DNA from: Phellopilus nigrolimitatus
Lineage: Eukaryota > Basidiomycota > Agaricomycetes > Hymenochaetales > Hymenochaetaceae
Direction of reading: 5' to 3'
Length of the DNA stretch: 64,000 nucleotides
Assembly: GCA_021029095.1 (NCBI GenBank)
Contig: JAJOHG010000051.1
Location: forward strand, 62,001-126,000
In this document: positions 24,456-36,160 of the stretch, one piece after another
Layout of the letters: every line of letters begins with the position of its first letter
Position numbering within the stretch: the stretch's first letter is position 1
Notes under the pieces: model-generated
The model's database searches: none
Told to the model about the DNA's origin: nothing
Seen by the model: the letters and a program-made list of their open reading frames with translations, nothing else
Made by a program: the position numbers and the translations under genes

Positions 24456-24848
24456 CTATTTTGTCCTACCTGAGAGCTTCAAGGGTCGGAGAAAATGCGT
24501 ATGCTTATGAGTCTTTTTTTCTTTCGAAGACCAGTCAATCCGCGTAAAACCGATCGCATCGGTGTTTCGTCTTTTGAGAGCAATCTTATCCAAGTCTTCG
24601 CACCACGGACATACGTTGGAGCACGAAGGACACCACAGGTAACTCTTTCCGCTGAGTGAAAGTACCTCGGGGGATTGCTCGAGCCATGTTGCGTATAGCG
24701 CAGCCGCCACGGTGTGTTGGATCTTCCTCATAAAGACGATGTCCCAATCGATATACTGGATTTTGGAAGGGTCAAAGTCCTCATTTGCATCCGGTTGTGG
24801 TAGCGGGCAAGCACGAATAGGTTCGGCTAGCATTTGATCATTCGGCAT
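24456..24848 (-). CDS. Small conserved ORF with a Cys cluster, unrecognised
   Basis: Up to 130 residues starting MPNDQMLAEPIR, with KIQYIDWDIVF, TVAAALYATWL and a cysteine cluster WCPSCSNVCPWCED that could bind zinc. The inverted copy at 44854-45165 keeps the first 90 or so residues, and a third decayed copy lies beyond the F-box gene. An intron near the LSLSG segment is possible, because the two copies lose colinearity after the Cys cluster. Not recognised. It may be a fragment of a larger gene family spread by duplication. Confidence 0.45.
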   Translation of the reverse strand: MPNDQMLAEPIRACPLPQPDANEDFDPSKIQYIDWDIVFMRKIQHTVAAALYATWLEQSPEVLSLSGKSYLWCPSCSNVCPWCEDLDKIALKRRNTDAIGFTRIDWSSKEKKTHKHTHFLRPLKLSGRTK

Positions 24849-25711
24849 CCCTCTTTGAAAATTCCCCGCCTAACCAAGCACCAAACCGGACCACTGTTCT
24901 CGCAGTAAAATCATGTGCACTACGTTGCATGTTGCAGGAAAGACCGACAAATTCTCTTCAATTCCTCTTTCTGTGTCATGCCGGCCGCGTACATCATCAT
25001 GCTTTGACAACTCCCTCCTAAACTATTTCTGTTTTTGTAATCTAGGTATTCAGGAAGTGTTTTCTACTCGGGTTGTGCAACTCTCAGTGAGCCTGGTGTT
25101 CTGATTACCAATGTACCAGTAACTGGCTCTACAGTCATAACCGTTGGGCATAGTTTTGTGTCCTTGAGGATGTCTGCATGTATTGAAAGCTTATTTGCCG
25201 GTTGCGTGCCCGAGCAGAAGAGCTGGTAGCACAGAACAAAGCCATCATGCAGCATGAACATGTGCCCTGTATGTGACCAAGTGGCGAGGCAAAGTTGCAA
25301 ACAGTAGTGATAACTTTGTAACCATTGAGTAGCAATGTCACTGTATTGCCAACTGTTGATCTGATTATTTGCAATGCACATAATGATTATCATGCCACAA
25401 AGTTCCAGAGTGTAGCATAGAACAAACGTTATTCTCTGTTCTTTAACCCTAATTTTACAATTAAACTTTGAAGAATCCAGATAGGGGTAAAGGTAAAACA
25501 AAAATAGGAATTGGATCGCTGTGTAACATGTCACACTCACACTATGCATTCCAGCACGCAAAGGATGTGCGTTAGGACTTCCAGTTCGTTTGGTGCAGTG
25601 TGTACTATTTAATGGGGGTGGACGGGTTTCTGGTACAATTTGTACTATCTCCTTCCTTTCTGTCTCCTCTCCTTTCACTCGTTTCACTGGCACGTTCCAA
25701 TTCACTCGTTT
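24849..25711. other. Non-coding stretch shared by both duplication arms
   Basis: About 860 bp without a supported gene. Long tracts (for example around 25200-25450) align almost base for base with 44180-44530 in inverted orientation, so they were part of the duplicated segment. The last 100 bp hold the F-box promoter. Confidence 0.6.
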
Positions 25712-27405
25712 ATGGAACATCGCCAATTAACATCGCCGACGCGTCTACCCAATCTTCCTGTTGAATTGATTGTTCACATCTTCTCGTTTTGCAGCTTTGA
25801 TGATGTCAGGAATCTAGGTCGTGTAAGTCTTCCCTTCCGTCATCTGCTTTGAGTAGTTTAACACGATATACATCCCTAGACCTGCAGATATTTACGCAAT
25901 CTACACAACGCACGCCCAGTCTGGATCTCGTTGCTTCGAAATCTGGACATTGATCAAGCACCTGCGATTCCCCCATACTTGCGACTCGATTCTCTCTCGA
26001 CTAAAGAACTAAAAAAGACTGTCATCAAAGCCATACGCACTTCTGACACCTGGCACTCTCACGAGACTCTCCGTGTGTCTCGAATTATGGAGCTGCGCAT
26101 TAATAATACTGCTGACCCTGCCAACTTGGACGATATTGATCCTCGACTTCTTCCTGGAGGTCAGCATGTTCTTCTTAAACGTCGCGGACGGCTGGAACTG
26201 TGGTCGACCAACTCTGGCGAGCTTGTCTGGACTGTCCCTGCAGATGAAGAAAATCACGGTTGCATTTCATTTGATTTTGAGCTGGTTGAAGACGGCAAAA
26301 CACTAATGGTCGCAGGCGTGTTTCGCGACAAAGGCTCTTCGACAAATTCGACGATAATGTGAGTGCTCGTTTTATTGGTATTTGATAGGGAGAATCGAAC
26401 AGACATTTTGCATCTGTCAGCAGCTACGCTCGCGTTTTCTCCTATGACTTTGAGAGGAAAGAACCCAGGCCCATAATTGAACGTGTACTTCCTGCAACCG
26501 AGCTAACCCGTTTGATGATCCGAGGGGACTTCCTTCTCGTTCATAGTACGCATAAATTCCATGTCCTCCTTGTGAACTGGAAGACACAATCGTCTGTGAT
26601 ATTGAGTTACTCAGACCAGAGCGTAAGCTGCTTTCGTCATTAGCGTCTTGTCTTTCACAACTCACATTGCTGCTAATAGGGACGGGTAGTAAATGCACCC
26701 ACGGCTCTCGTTGGAGACCAGCACATCGTCGTCGCTCTCGACATCAACCCGCTCTCGCTTGTCGCACTGCCGCTCTCCTCGCTCGCCGGCCGCTGGTCGC
26801 AGAGCGCGCACCATGCCGAATGGGAGGTCATTACGATCGTTCCCGAGGCGCTGTGCAAACAGCGAGGTGGCGGCGCTGTTCTCCAGCTGATGCCGTCCGG
26901 GGTGTATGCCGTCGGTGCTGGGCCGTCGGTGCTCGCGCTCCATGCTTTTTCGCCCTCCTGGCGCGGTGCCGACGCACCCATGGAAATCCATATTGTTGCG
27001 TATGAACGCTCACTGGACCACCAGGGGACAAAGCGCCTCCACTCGTACCGCGTCCAGCTGTCGCGCGTCGCGGAGGCCGCGCGGGGCAACGCTCCTTGCT
27101 GTCAGCCGGCGGACAGCACGGTGTCAGACGGGCAGTGGCGGCTCGCGCTCATCGCCCAGCGCACCACGAGCACGAACTACGTGCCGTCAAATTCACACTG
27201 CATTATGAACTCAGGACGCATGCTCTCTGTGCTGGAAAAGCTTGTTTGCTTCTCACTCTTCCCGGGCGCGCTGTTGCCGGTCAAGATTTTAAACCTAGGC
27301 ATGAATACCCGGCCGGAGGAAGAATCGACGTCTGCCTCCGTTGAGCCATGGAGCGGTGCACTTACCATTGGGACACCGGGGCTAGTGAGGATAGTCCATT
27401 TTTGA
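25712..27405 (+). CDS. F-box protein (duplication arm 1 copy)
   Basis: Probable substrate adaptor of an SCF ubiquitin ligase. An N-terminal F-box is clear (LPVELIVHIFSFCSFDDVRN, continued after an intron as LGRTCRYLRNLHNARPVW). The rest, about 450 residues, is a beta-rich region with segments such as HVLLKRRGRLELWSTNSGEL and FLLVHSTHKFHVLLVNW. These suggest a degenerate beta-propeller, as is usual for mushroom F-box proteins that carry a quinoprotein- or WD-like C-terminal part. Four exons with GT-AG introns; the last runs from about 26681 to a TGA at 27403-27405. The reading frame is intact. A closely similar intact copy is at 42277-43968. The target is unknown. Confidence 0.85.
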
Positions 27406-27819
27406 GCATCTGGACGTATAAACACTGTACATTATATACCGTGGAAAATGATGAGATATCTCTTGAATTTGTAGGATCTGATGAATGCTTAAGCTTGCTA
27501 ACGAAGCCGCAGAAAATATTTACGGCACGTATCTCGTAGACCGCTTTTCAGAGATCTCGCGAGTTTTTATTGTGGCTTTCTTGCGAATGTCGAAAAGAAG
27601 ATACGAGTGGTAAGAAAACGCTATCATCGGGCTCTCAGCCAAATGATCTCTGGGGATGTGCTGCACAGCACGTCCGTGATCATGAACTCTTTCAGCATTT
27701 TATAGCTTTCGAGCTCGAGTAGCTTTACGCTGAACACTGGCGAATGCGTCCAATTTCGTCAAGCGTTATCCGTAGAACCACGCCGCACGTTTTGGTTGAG
27801 CCCTCAGTCGATATACCGG

Positions 27820-28040
27820 ATTGCGGGCGAGCCGAGACGAATGTCGCTGTCATAGACTTATTTGTACCGGAGGCAATAGCTTTTCTCGCCTGAATCATGT
27901 TCAAAGATCATATCCCGGTCGCGGCAGTGGGAAAGCACAAAAAGGTTCGGTAGCATTCAGTACTCGGTGTACTTCTTTTTCAGCCCAACCCAGCACTAGA
28001 CTAGACCGCTGTTCTGGTACACATACCTTCGGTATCCCAC
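27820..28040 (-). pseudogene. Third, decayed copy of the small Cys-cluster ORF
   Basis: Scattered similarity to 24740-24900: CGATATACCGGATT, then CCCGGTCGCGGCAGTGGGA, AGGTTCGGTAGCAT and AGACCGCTGTTCTGG, in the same order and spacing as the intact copy. Stops and indels interrupt the frame. This implies an older tandem duplication next to the F-box gene, before or independent of the inverted one. Confidence 0.55.
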
Positions 28041-29785
28041 AGAAAGCGGACAGTCTTTTTCGGTTCCTCGAGGAGTAGCGCTATGCAGCAGGCGCACATC
28101 TTCGTGTAAAAAGTCTCTCGCCATGTCGCACCAAAGTATACAATTTAGGACCAGTGTCCGTTTTACGAATAAGCCGTCAGGAGTGTATTGAGTCCCCTTG
28201 CGAGATTAGACGCCGTCCAGGAGGAAAATTGTAGCCATAGTCCTGGCGGGAGAAAAGAATATTGAATTAAGGATTTATAGGATGCACACGTCTACTTTTA
28301 CCGCTGCAAAGATCACTACGAGCTAGAAGTGTTGGTGAACATTGGATGGCACGGTTGGGGTGGCAATGGCGCCCGCGCTCTCATGCTGGGCATGTTACAT
28401 GTCGTACTGACACATGTGGATAAGTCGACGACAAAGATCAACCGCGCATCGAGCGTCGAGCCAAAGAGCACGGAAAGTCGTCGAGCGAGTGGCGACGGAA
28501 AAAACGGCTGTGAAGAGCAGCATCACGGAGAGAAGGAGTGAATCATCATGCGAGTAAGTAGGTACGGCGAGTGAAGCAAAGTGCGCCAGTGGCGACGACC
28601 GCAGTGTAAATTAGTGTAATTGGGGGGGCTATAGTTGTCGATGTTCGGGTCAGGTTTGGGTCAGGCTGACCCCGAACCGGACCAGTTCTGACATTTTGGC
28701 CGACCCTTGACCCGAACTTGTCATGATCGGTTCGGTTCGAGGGTCGATCCCTCTGAATCTGGAAATTCTATATAAACTTAAAATATTGCACTATAATCGT
28801 GCACGTGACATTTATTCGGATTTACATAAACAAGAATTCAAAATTACTGCAGGCCACACAACTCCGATATCAAAAATTCTGAACGATGATTTGGATTTGT
28901 TATAATAGTGCAGGAAGGCTGCTCTAATAACTGCATAAGAAGCGGTAGTCTGCTTGTCTGCCTATTCAAGTGGAAGATTTGATACTTGTTTACCTACGCA
29001 TTTCCTACCATATATTTTAGATTCCCTTTATGATCTCCTTTTCCTGACTCGTAGTTATTGTCATCGTCAATCTCTGGATCTCCGAGGCCGATCGAGATCC
29101 TAGAACTAAACACATCACATGAAACTTGTGCACCAGCCACAACCGCCGAAACAGAAACGCTCGCTCTCATCGCTTGACAGCCTGGGATCGCCGGCACCCG
29201 CATTGATATTCACAGGTACAGCATATATAGTATCTGCATTCATTCTGAATACACTCGGCTAGTTGTCAATTCATATTTACATCTAAGAGCCTACAGACAG
29301 CCTGATGGTGTCCTGACTTTTGATCCTGCAGGCTGCCTCTCAGTCGGACCGTAAAATTCACCGACCAGCCGCTATTCAGTCCCCGCGCCCAGTAATGCGC
29401 GCCCATCTATATCATAAACGTTTCGCAAACACGATGTCATGGTATCTTTATGGTTATACATTTAGTACAGCGTCCGAAAGAGTGTAGGACAGATGAAGGA
29501 GTGGATGGTGGGGAAGTCAAGAAGTAAGTGCATGACCAAGACACGGAGATGACTACAGACAACAGTAGGTCTTTTGGAATACATAGACGCACAGAGTGAA
29601 CATTCGGAGGGGAAACGGAGTAAAAGGAAGAGCGTGCCAGGCTTCCAAGACCATAAAAACACATAATGTTAGGTAGTCCGCGTCAATTGATTCGACAAGA
29701 GAACAAGGATAGACAGGAAGATTATAAATATTATACAGCGTGGCCGGTCTCAATGATTCTCGACAATTTAATCTGCAGTGCAATG
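28041..29785. other. Intergenic region without a supported gene
   Basis: No domain-bearing frame. Near 28635-28735 the sequence is a cluster of imperfect GGGTCAGG / CTGACCCGAACC-like motifs with dyad character, suggestive of a worn repeat. The rest is featureless to me. Confidence 0.5.
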
Positions 29786-31321
29786 TTAGCGCAAAGCCAC
29801 CGTGTCTGTAAACTTGCTTACAGAGTCGGACATCTCGTGGTGCTCGCTACCTTCCTTGTCCTCCGCGATCTCGTCCTCAAACGGGTGATACTTCCAGCCT
29901 CCATCCTCAGACCTCGGTTCGTAGTATCTCGCTGCCGACCCCGCAGAGAAAGAGCTTTCTGTTTGGTCGATGCTCCCTGTCGTCTCCATCTGCGAGATCG
30001 TCACTGTCACGGGCCGCGGCGGACGTGGGTAGTTGCGGTGGAGCGGGTTTTTCACGTTCGCCGTTAATGAATTTCGGTGCTGGCGGTCATGACCACTGCC
30101 TTGACCGGCAGCAGCGAATGTAGATAGCATGGCGTCAGAGCTGTAGGTCACAGCATCTGTGGAGAGACCGAGGCCAACGCGGACTATGATCAGAGAGAAC
30201 ACAACGCCCTATACAGGGGTTAGAAACGTAAAAAAACACGTTCCAAAAGAAAAGGGGCTTACTATGACTTGAGTGACCCCATCAAGAACGATGTACTGTG
30301 CGAAGCTGCCACTCAGATAGAGCGAAAGCAATATGATGAGACAAGCAGAATAGGCGGAGCCGGACTCGATGATGATCATCGCCGCTGGGAAAACGCTCGG
30401 TCCGGCTCTCACGGCGCCCTGCAGCCTCCTATGAATCCAGAAGATGCGCGCAGCGATAAGAACTATGTAAACGAGGCCATAATTAGTCAACATTTCTGGG
30501 GTCGGACGGGAGAGGACTAACGGGTGCAGGAAAAGTTCGTGAAAAGCGTAAGTGAAAAGAATGAGACGATCCAGTCCTGAAGCTCGCTGATGAATACTGG
30601 GGCGGTCGGGGAGGCCCGAGCGAAGCCTTGTAGCGCCCCAATGCCGACACCTTGGCACATCAGTCAATTCGAGAAAGTAAGAAGACGAGAAACGACCGAC
30701 TCACCTATACTTGCGATGAAACAGATGAGAATTGGTCCGTATATACGCTTGTCTCCCGAGTAAATCAGGTATAAGCGATAAAGCTAACAAGCCCGCGTCA
30801 GCAAGTAATTCAAACTTGAAGTGAAAAGAGGGTGGTAGAAAAAGATACGCACCATGAACCCATCCCCAACCAGAGTCTGCATGCAGTACGCCGTGCTTTT
30901 GAGTGCATATATGGGCGTGTTGACCATAGACAAATATTTCACTGTGTTTTCTTCGTCCAAATATGCGGTGAGCACTCTTCGGAGATCTGCCGCAACGTGC
31001 TGGCAATAGTTAGGGAAAAAGTCTTGGTAAGAGCCGGGATTAAACGTGGATGGTTTTAGCGTGGACGCACCACGGTAGCGAGGATGAACATGACGATCGA
31101 GACGATCAACATGGGCCTGTTGACGTGCTCATTCTTGCCCTTCTTTTTGAATAGCAGGACATAGACTGATAATGAGAACAAGAACGTGAAGAACCCTACT
31201 CGTCCGAATCAAATGTGAGCTTTGCAAAAATATAGTTAACGGTTGCTGAATCCTGCTCACCATATAACACACACTCTACGAAGATGGAAACGAGCGTCAC
31301 CTCGTCGATGCCGATGGCCAT
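29786..31321 (-). CDS. Multi-pass (7TM-like) membrane protein, Agaricomycete family
   Basis: Start at 31321 (MAIGIDEVTLVSIFVECVLY), stop TAA at 29786. Exons read in order FFTFLFSLSVYVLLFKKKGK, MLIVSIVMFILATVHVAADL, MQTLVGDGFMV, YRLYLIYSGDKRIYGPILIC, GVGIGALQGF, LTNYGLVYIVLIAARIFWIH, IIESGSAYSACLIILLSLYL and FSLIIVRVGLGLS. Together they give about seven hydrophobic spans, with the conserved DGFM and W-H-R type loops of a large mushroom family of unknown function. The C-terminal 110 residues are hydrophilic and Ser/Glu-rich, presumably cytosolic. Six or seven short introns. It is the first gene inside the spacer between the two duplication arms. Nothing in the sequence says whether it belongs to the peptide cluster. 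Confidence 0.8.
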
Positions 31322-32669
31322 GGCCGCTAAATAGAATCGAAGGAAGGGGAAGGAGGAAGAGAAGGTTAAAAAAAGGTGTGAATACGGTGCTACTTTTTAA
31401 GAAACCGCTGCAGCGCCTTCACGCGCGGTTCCTTTGATAGTGCGATCGTCTTCTTCCGACCGCTTGTGACGGCAAACAACCCCAATGTCAGTTATATCCG
31501 CGGTTTACATGAGGCGCTTGGAGACGGTTGCGTAAGCCGTGTCCGCCATATCGGAGGAAAATCACAAGATGGCATCACAGCATCAAGATATAAACGCTGA
31601 ATCATGCATGCACGTATGTGAGATCGATTTGAGCGCTGCTTGAACAGTGAACATTTGAATGTGCTTCTTGTCGCTGCTTTTCCCGCCATATACATGCGTT
31701 CGCTTTGTCAGGGACGAGCGGAAGCAAATCTGTGTCGTTTCATCTTCTCTCTTTCTGACCGAAAGGGAAGAGGAGACAAGAAGATTCTGTACAGTAGTAT
31801 ACGGCTTTCCTCCGCCGAGAGAGAAGGAAACGGGCATTGATCCTCTTTGGTCTCGGTGGAATCAAACGGAGACACTACCGCCACGATGATTAGCCTTACT
31901 TTCCTTATCACTTCTCTATCAAAGGATGATCTTCTGTCCGTGGCTAGGCTTTTCCACGTGCCTCGGAGTCCCGGAAAGTGGGAAGTCGTAAATTCCGTAA
32001 GCCTGAAAGACAGGCCACTCAGATTTCTCGCTTGCGACCCTTTGCTGTAGATTATGTAGTTCAAATACTGAAATGAAGGAACGTTACGAGCAGTCATGAG
32101 CAGGGTTGAAGGTAGATCAGGGGCTAAAGAGCATAAAAGTCTAACTTTCGCGCTCTCAGTCTTGCGTGTCGAACCGTGTCAAGCTTTGCTCGCTCGATCA
32201 TGACGTTGATCGTTCCCGCGACCTTCAAAACAGTTCCCATCCGAATTCGTTCAAGGTTACTTGTTCAGAATCCGGGTTGAAACATCTTCATTGTTGGGAA
32301 TAAGACCACGGCCTTCTTTGACACATGCTTCCACAAAGCAGGTAGCCAAAGTGGGTCCGGACACGAAAAGAAAACACCCTAGGCTCTGAACGACAATGCA
32401 TTCAGATAGGCTCCCGTCTTGCTGGTACCTGCAGAGATCGCATCGAACGGCCATTCCCATGGCTGCCTTCCATCAAACAAGTTCTCCCATGAAGACTCCC
32501 CCTTGTCTCCGCCCATGAAAATTATCTGGATACATTTGTAAATACACATATACATACAGATTCTACGGGCTTGCCAGAAATGAGTATCGGATAACGAGAG
32601 CAATTTGCATGTGAAATTTGTAGACTCATTATCTTGTCCAATAGCTTACTGATGTCTATCGCACTGCGC
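31322..32669. other. Intergenic region without a supported gene
   Basis: Short frames on both strands without exon structure or recognisable motifs. The right end holds the 3' UTR of the transporter gene. Confidence 0.55.
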
Positions 32670-34830
32670 TCACCGTCCCTCAGGCTTGGCATCTTCTTTA
32701 TGCCGCGAGGAGAGCCACCCCGCGACCCCTAGTGCAAACGCGCCCGCACACATGCACACCTATTGAATGTGAGAATATCGTGTGTTCAATGAGATATCCC
32801 GAACGCTCGAGTGGTTACATCAAAAAGACAGGAGAAAAGGCACGCACTCCACAGAAAACAGCAGGCCTGACCCAGAGGTTCTGCGATGTCAAAAGCGCTC
32901 CTGTGATTGGCGGGCCTACAGAACGAACAAGGTGCATTGTTAGAGTTACCCTCATCAAGAGAAGAGAAGAGCATGAAAAAACGATAGGTTGATCCAAGAG
33001 CATACCTATCAAACTTCCAATTCCTAAACAATCCGATCCGTAAAGAACGCGACAGTGAGTATACCTCCGTGGAAAGGGCCCGGAGAATCACGCACCGCCA
33101 ATACCGAAGCACACGCCAATGCGTGCTCTACATCAAAAAAGAGGGGGAGAAACGACGGAGGTTGGTTGAGTATCACGCAATTATCAATCTTCAACTCACC
33201 CTACTTCCGATACATTTTTCGAGAGGTTGGCAAGCATGGGCCCGAGGAGCGAGATGCCTATATACCCGAGAACAAAATCGGAAGTGAGCTCCTCTCGTTT
33301 GGATACACAACGCGACGGAGGATATAATCGGCACGCACATGCTCCGGAGAAAAACCCATATAGGACGGCCATGACTACGCTGCCTGCCGCATCGGTGACA
33401 GCGACCATGGAGAAAATGAGCACACCACACGCGAGCGTGCATGGCACGATGAGATTAAAGACGCCCGTTCGGTCGACGATGATCGTCGGTAAAACCCGGC
33501 CGAACGCGCTCGAGCCGTTGAGGATTGCAAGCTACAAGCCCAGTGAGTTCAGCGCATTCTGTAACCAAAAGCCAGGTCCACAGACCGTGTAGAACGCGAG
33601 GGTTTGGTCTACGCCGTGATCGACCGCGTCGAGTTGGAGGTAGAAAATGGGAAAGAATACGGCGGTGATGAGGAGGAACGTGCCGGCCGCCGCGACGACG
33701 TATGTCCGGTCCTTGAAGAACACACGCCAGTACGCGATCTGGTGCGACAGCTTCTTGCTCTGCGGGGGCAAGCGCGTCGTCATGAGCGCGTTCGCGACGG
33801 CGAGTAGCGCGAGATTAAGGAACGCGCTACAGCGCACGCCCCAGGCGAAGCCGAGGCTGCCGTGGATGAGTTTGTTGAGCATGATTGGGTGGACGACGCC
33901 CCCAAGCGAGGATGCGGAGGCGACGACGCCCATCACGAGCGAGCGCCGCCGCTTGAAGTGGTGGGCAACGACGCCCAGAGCCGGGACGTATGTCGATCCG
34001 ATGGCGATTCCGAGTCCGATGCCTTGAGCAAGGAAGAGCTGGTATAATGCAGTTAGGACGTGCATTAATTTGGCTTCGCAGGACTAAAATATATGACTGA
34101 CCTGGTACCATTTCTGTGGTTGCGAGATAGAAATCATGAAGAGACAGAAGACAAACAATACTGATCCCGCAAACATGACTTGACGACTGGAATGAAATAA
34201 TCAGTTCTATGGATATAATGCAAGGATTGGTTTTCACTGACAAGTAGCCGACATCCATGGCATATCCAGAAAATATTCCAATGCTGAATAGACAGAAAGT
34301 CTGTGCACTTCCGATCCAGCTTGATATCTTTCTTAGTATTGAACCATTCATCAAACACGAGAGGAGCTACCTAATCGCTGAGGATGATGAATGGTTGAGG
34401 TATTCGCGGACATAAAAGTCTGGTCGTTTCAAAGTTAGTCTCTGAATGATTCGGAATTTTGCTGAGCAGCACGTACCTTCGTAGACACCGAAACTATTCA
34501 CATAGCTATATTTCGTGGTAGTCAGCGCCCCAATGCTCCCATGCTCTCCAAAACGTCAGCACTTGCCCAGATGTACAGAACACGACTAGATATCTGCGGA
34601 TGAGCCAGATCAATCGTCTCTCAGGATAAGCGTGTGTCCGTGACTACTCACGCGCCCACCAGCGTCGACCAGGCCTGCCACCCGCCATCAGGTATCACGA
34701 CCTCCGCTGCTGTAGGATGTGGACGTTTCGCCTCCATGTCGTCAGCAGATTTTTCGTCCAACCCATCAGCGCCCCTCTCAAGCTCTCGAACTCTAAGGGT
34801 ATCGACCGAATCGCGTGGTGAGGAATCCAT
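32670..34830 (-). CDS. MFS transporter, monocarboxylate-porter type
   Basis: A 12-TM permease of the fungal monocarboxylate/MCH class in the plasma or an internal membrane. About ten exons. The N-terminus is hydrophilic, followed by IPDGGWQAWSTLVGA, the hallmark of this class, then YVNSFGVYEDFYV, SWIGSAQTFCLF, LAQGIGLGIAIG, VVAHHFKRRRSLVMGVVAS, GVVHPIMLNKLI, a long cytosolic loop, FYTLAILNGSSAFGR, GFFSGA, LLGPMLANLSKNVSEVGARI and GPPITGALL. One intron (34506-34566) has a GC donor. An 18-nt exon is needed near the GPPITGA block. The frame appears intact. It lies about 500 bp from the peptide-precursor gene in the same orientation, so it could export the peptide product, but this is inferred from position only. 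Confidence 0.87.
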
Positions 34831-35326
34831 GGTCGTCGTCGGCAGCGTCTTGCAGTCACCTAGCGCAGGATGTAAAAACCGCAATCAGCATGAAGTGTCA
34901 GGGTTTTATACCGGTTCCCCCATTGCTGTGATCTGTGCTTCGTAAATTAGGCGTGCTTGGACATCAACTAAATGCGATCGGAATCTTCTGATAAGTACGG
35001 CGCTAGCGGCCCCTTGAAGGTATCATGTTCAGAGTACAAAACATCAATCAATCGTATTCAAGCACATGTATGCATGTACCGGCCCTAAACAGCGGCCGCT
35101 ACTCGAATTTCGAAAACATAGTATTCTCTACGCAAATACTTCGCTTTCTTCCCGGGAACCATCAGGATCCCAGCCTAGAGTTACAGAGAATACATACCCG
35201 CTTGGGAAAACATTCCAGACACGAATAAAATTACAGAACAAAGGCATGATCATCCGATCCAATGTTAGTCATTTTATGAGCTGGACGGCCGCGCTTCTGA
35301 AGAAATACTTCTTGCACTGAACCGGC
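34831..35326. other. Short intergenic spacer
   Basis: About 500 bp between the transporter start and the precursor stop, both genes on the minus strand. It should contain the transporter promoter. No feature stands out. Confidence 0.5.
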
Positions 35327-36160
35327 TCATGCCCTGAAGTCCTTCTCCAGCTGTGAAGGCTCACGCTTGAAGTCCTTCTCGAGGTCTGAGCTCAGCATCA
35401 GTACAGCGCCTCGCAAAAGATGAACCATAAAGGATGCTCACCATTCCTCTTGAAGTCCTTCTCGAGCTGGGCAGGTTCGCGCTTGAAGTCCTTCTCCAAC
35501 TCTCCACGCTTGAAACTCTTCTCGAGCTGGGACGCCTCGCGCTTGAAGTCCTTCTCTAACTCTGAACATATCGTTAGGGCGTAGCTCTCATCGAGAAACA
35601 AAGGCGACTTACCGTTCCTCTTGAACGATTTCTCGAGTTGCGTGGGTTCGCGCTTGAAGTCCTTCTCAAGCTCGTTGCGCTTGAAGCTCTTCTCAAGCTG
35701 AGTCGGCTCGCGCTTGAAATCCTTTTCCAACTCTAGAGAACCATCAGTACAGAACTCTTATTGGATAGCGAAGACAACTTACCATTCCTCTTGAAGTCCT
35801 TCTCGAGTTCTGAGCGCTTGAAGTCCTTCTCGAGGTCTCCGCGCTTGAAATCCTTCTCGAGTTCTGGATTACGTCAATATACAGCTTTCAAAAGGTGGCG
35901 GAGACGTGGCGACTCACCATTCCTCTTGAACGATTTCTCAAGCTGCGTAGGTTGACGCTTGAAGTCCTTCTCGAGCTCCGAGCGCTTAAAACTCTTCTCC
36001 AGTTGGGAAGGTTCGCGCCTGAAGTCCTTCTCGAGCTGAGAAGGCTCGCGTTTGAAGTCTTTCTCGAGCTCGGAGCGCTTGAAATAATCCTCGAGTTTGG
36101 AAGGCTCGCGCCTGAAGTCCTTTTCGAGCTCAGAGCGCTTGTACCCGTATTCGATGGATT
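35327..36160 (-). repeat. Alternating coding repeat (27 and 33 nt units with KR)
   Basis: DNA-level tandem repeat encoding the peptide units of the precursor. A 27-nt unit (7-mer plus KR) alternates with a 33-nt unit (9-mer plus KR). It is interrupted only by phase-1 introns of 45-57 nt. On the plus strand it shows as recurring CTTGAAGTCCTTCTCGAG. Synonymous differences between units are frequent, so the peptides are conserved beyond what recent DNA duplication alone would give. Confidence 0.85.

Larger units (their letters stand above)
22122..27440 (+). repeat. Inverted segmental duplication, arm 1
   Basis: The same order of carboxypeptidase, small ORF, conserved non-coding stretch and F-box gene recurs at 42.2-47.5 kb in reverse orientation. 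Coding parts are highly similar by eye, and the spacers are also largely alignable. Similarity stops at the carboxypeptidase ATG on one side and about 35 bp after the F-box stop on the other. Spacer between the arms is about 14.8 kb. Confidence 0.9.

Noticed and set aside
26662..27208. Multiple long frames over the last F-box exon (and at 42593-43020)
   Set aside because: Shadow frames of a GC-rich exon. The true frame continues the F-box protein in both copies.
28635..28735. Telomere- or centromere-like repeat
   Set aside because: The GGGTCAGG-type motifs are few, irregular and local. Not enough to call any named element.
35327..36160. CRISPR-like array (regular repeats)
   Set aside because: The repeats are coding, lack unique spacers, and encode dibasic-bounded peptides with introns in a eukaryotic gene.
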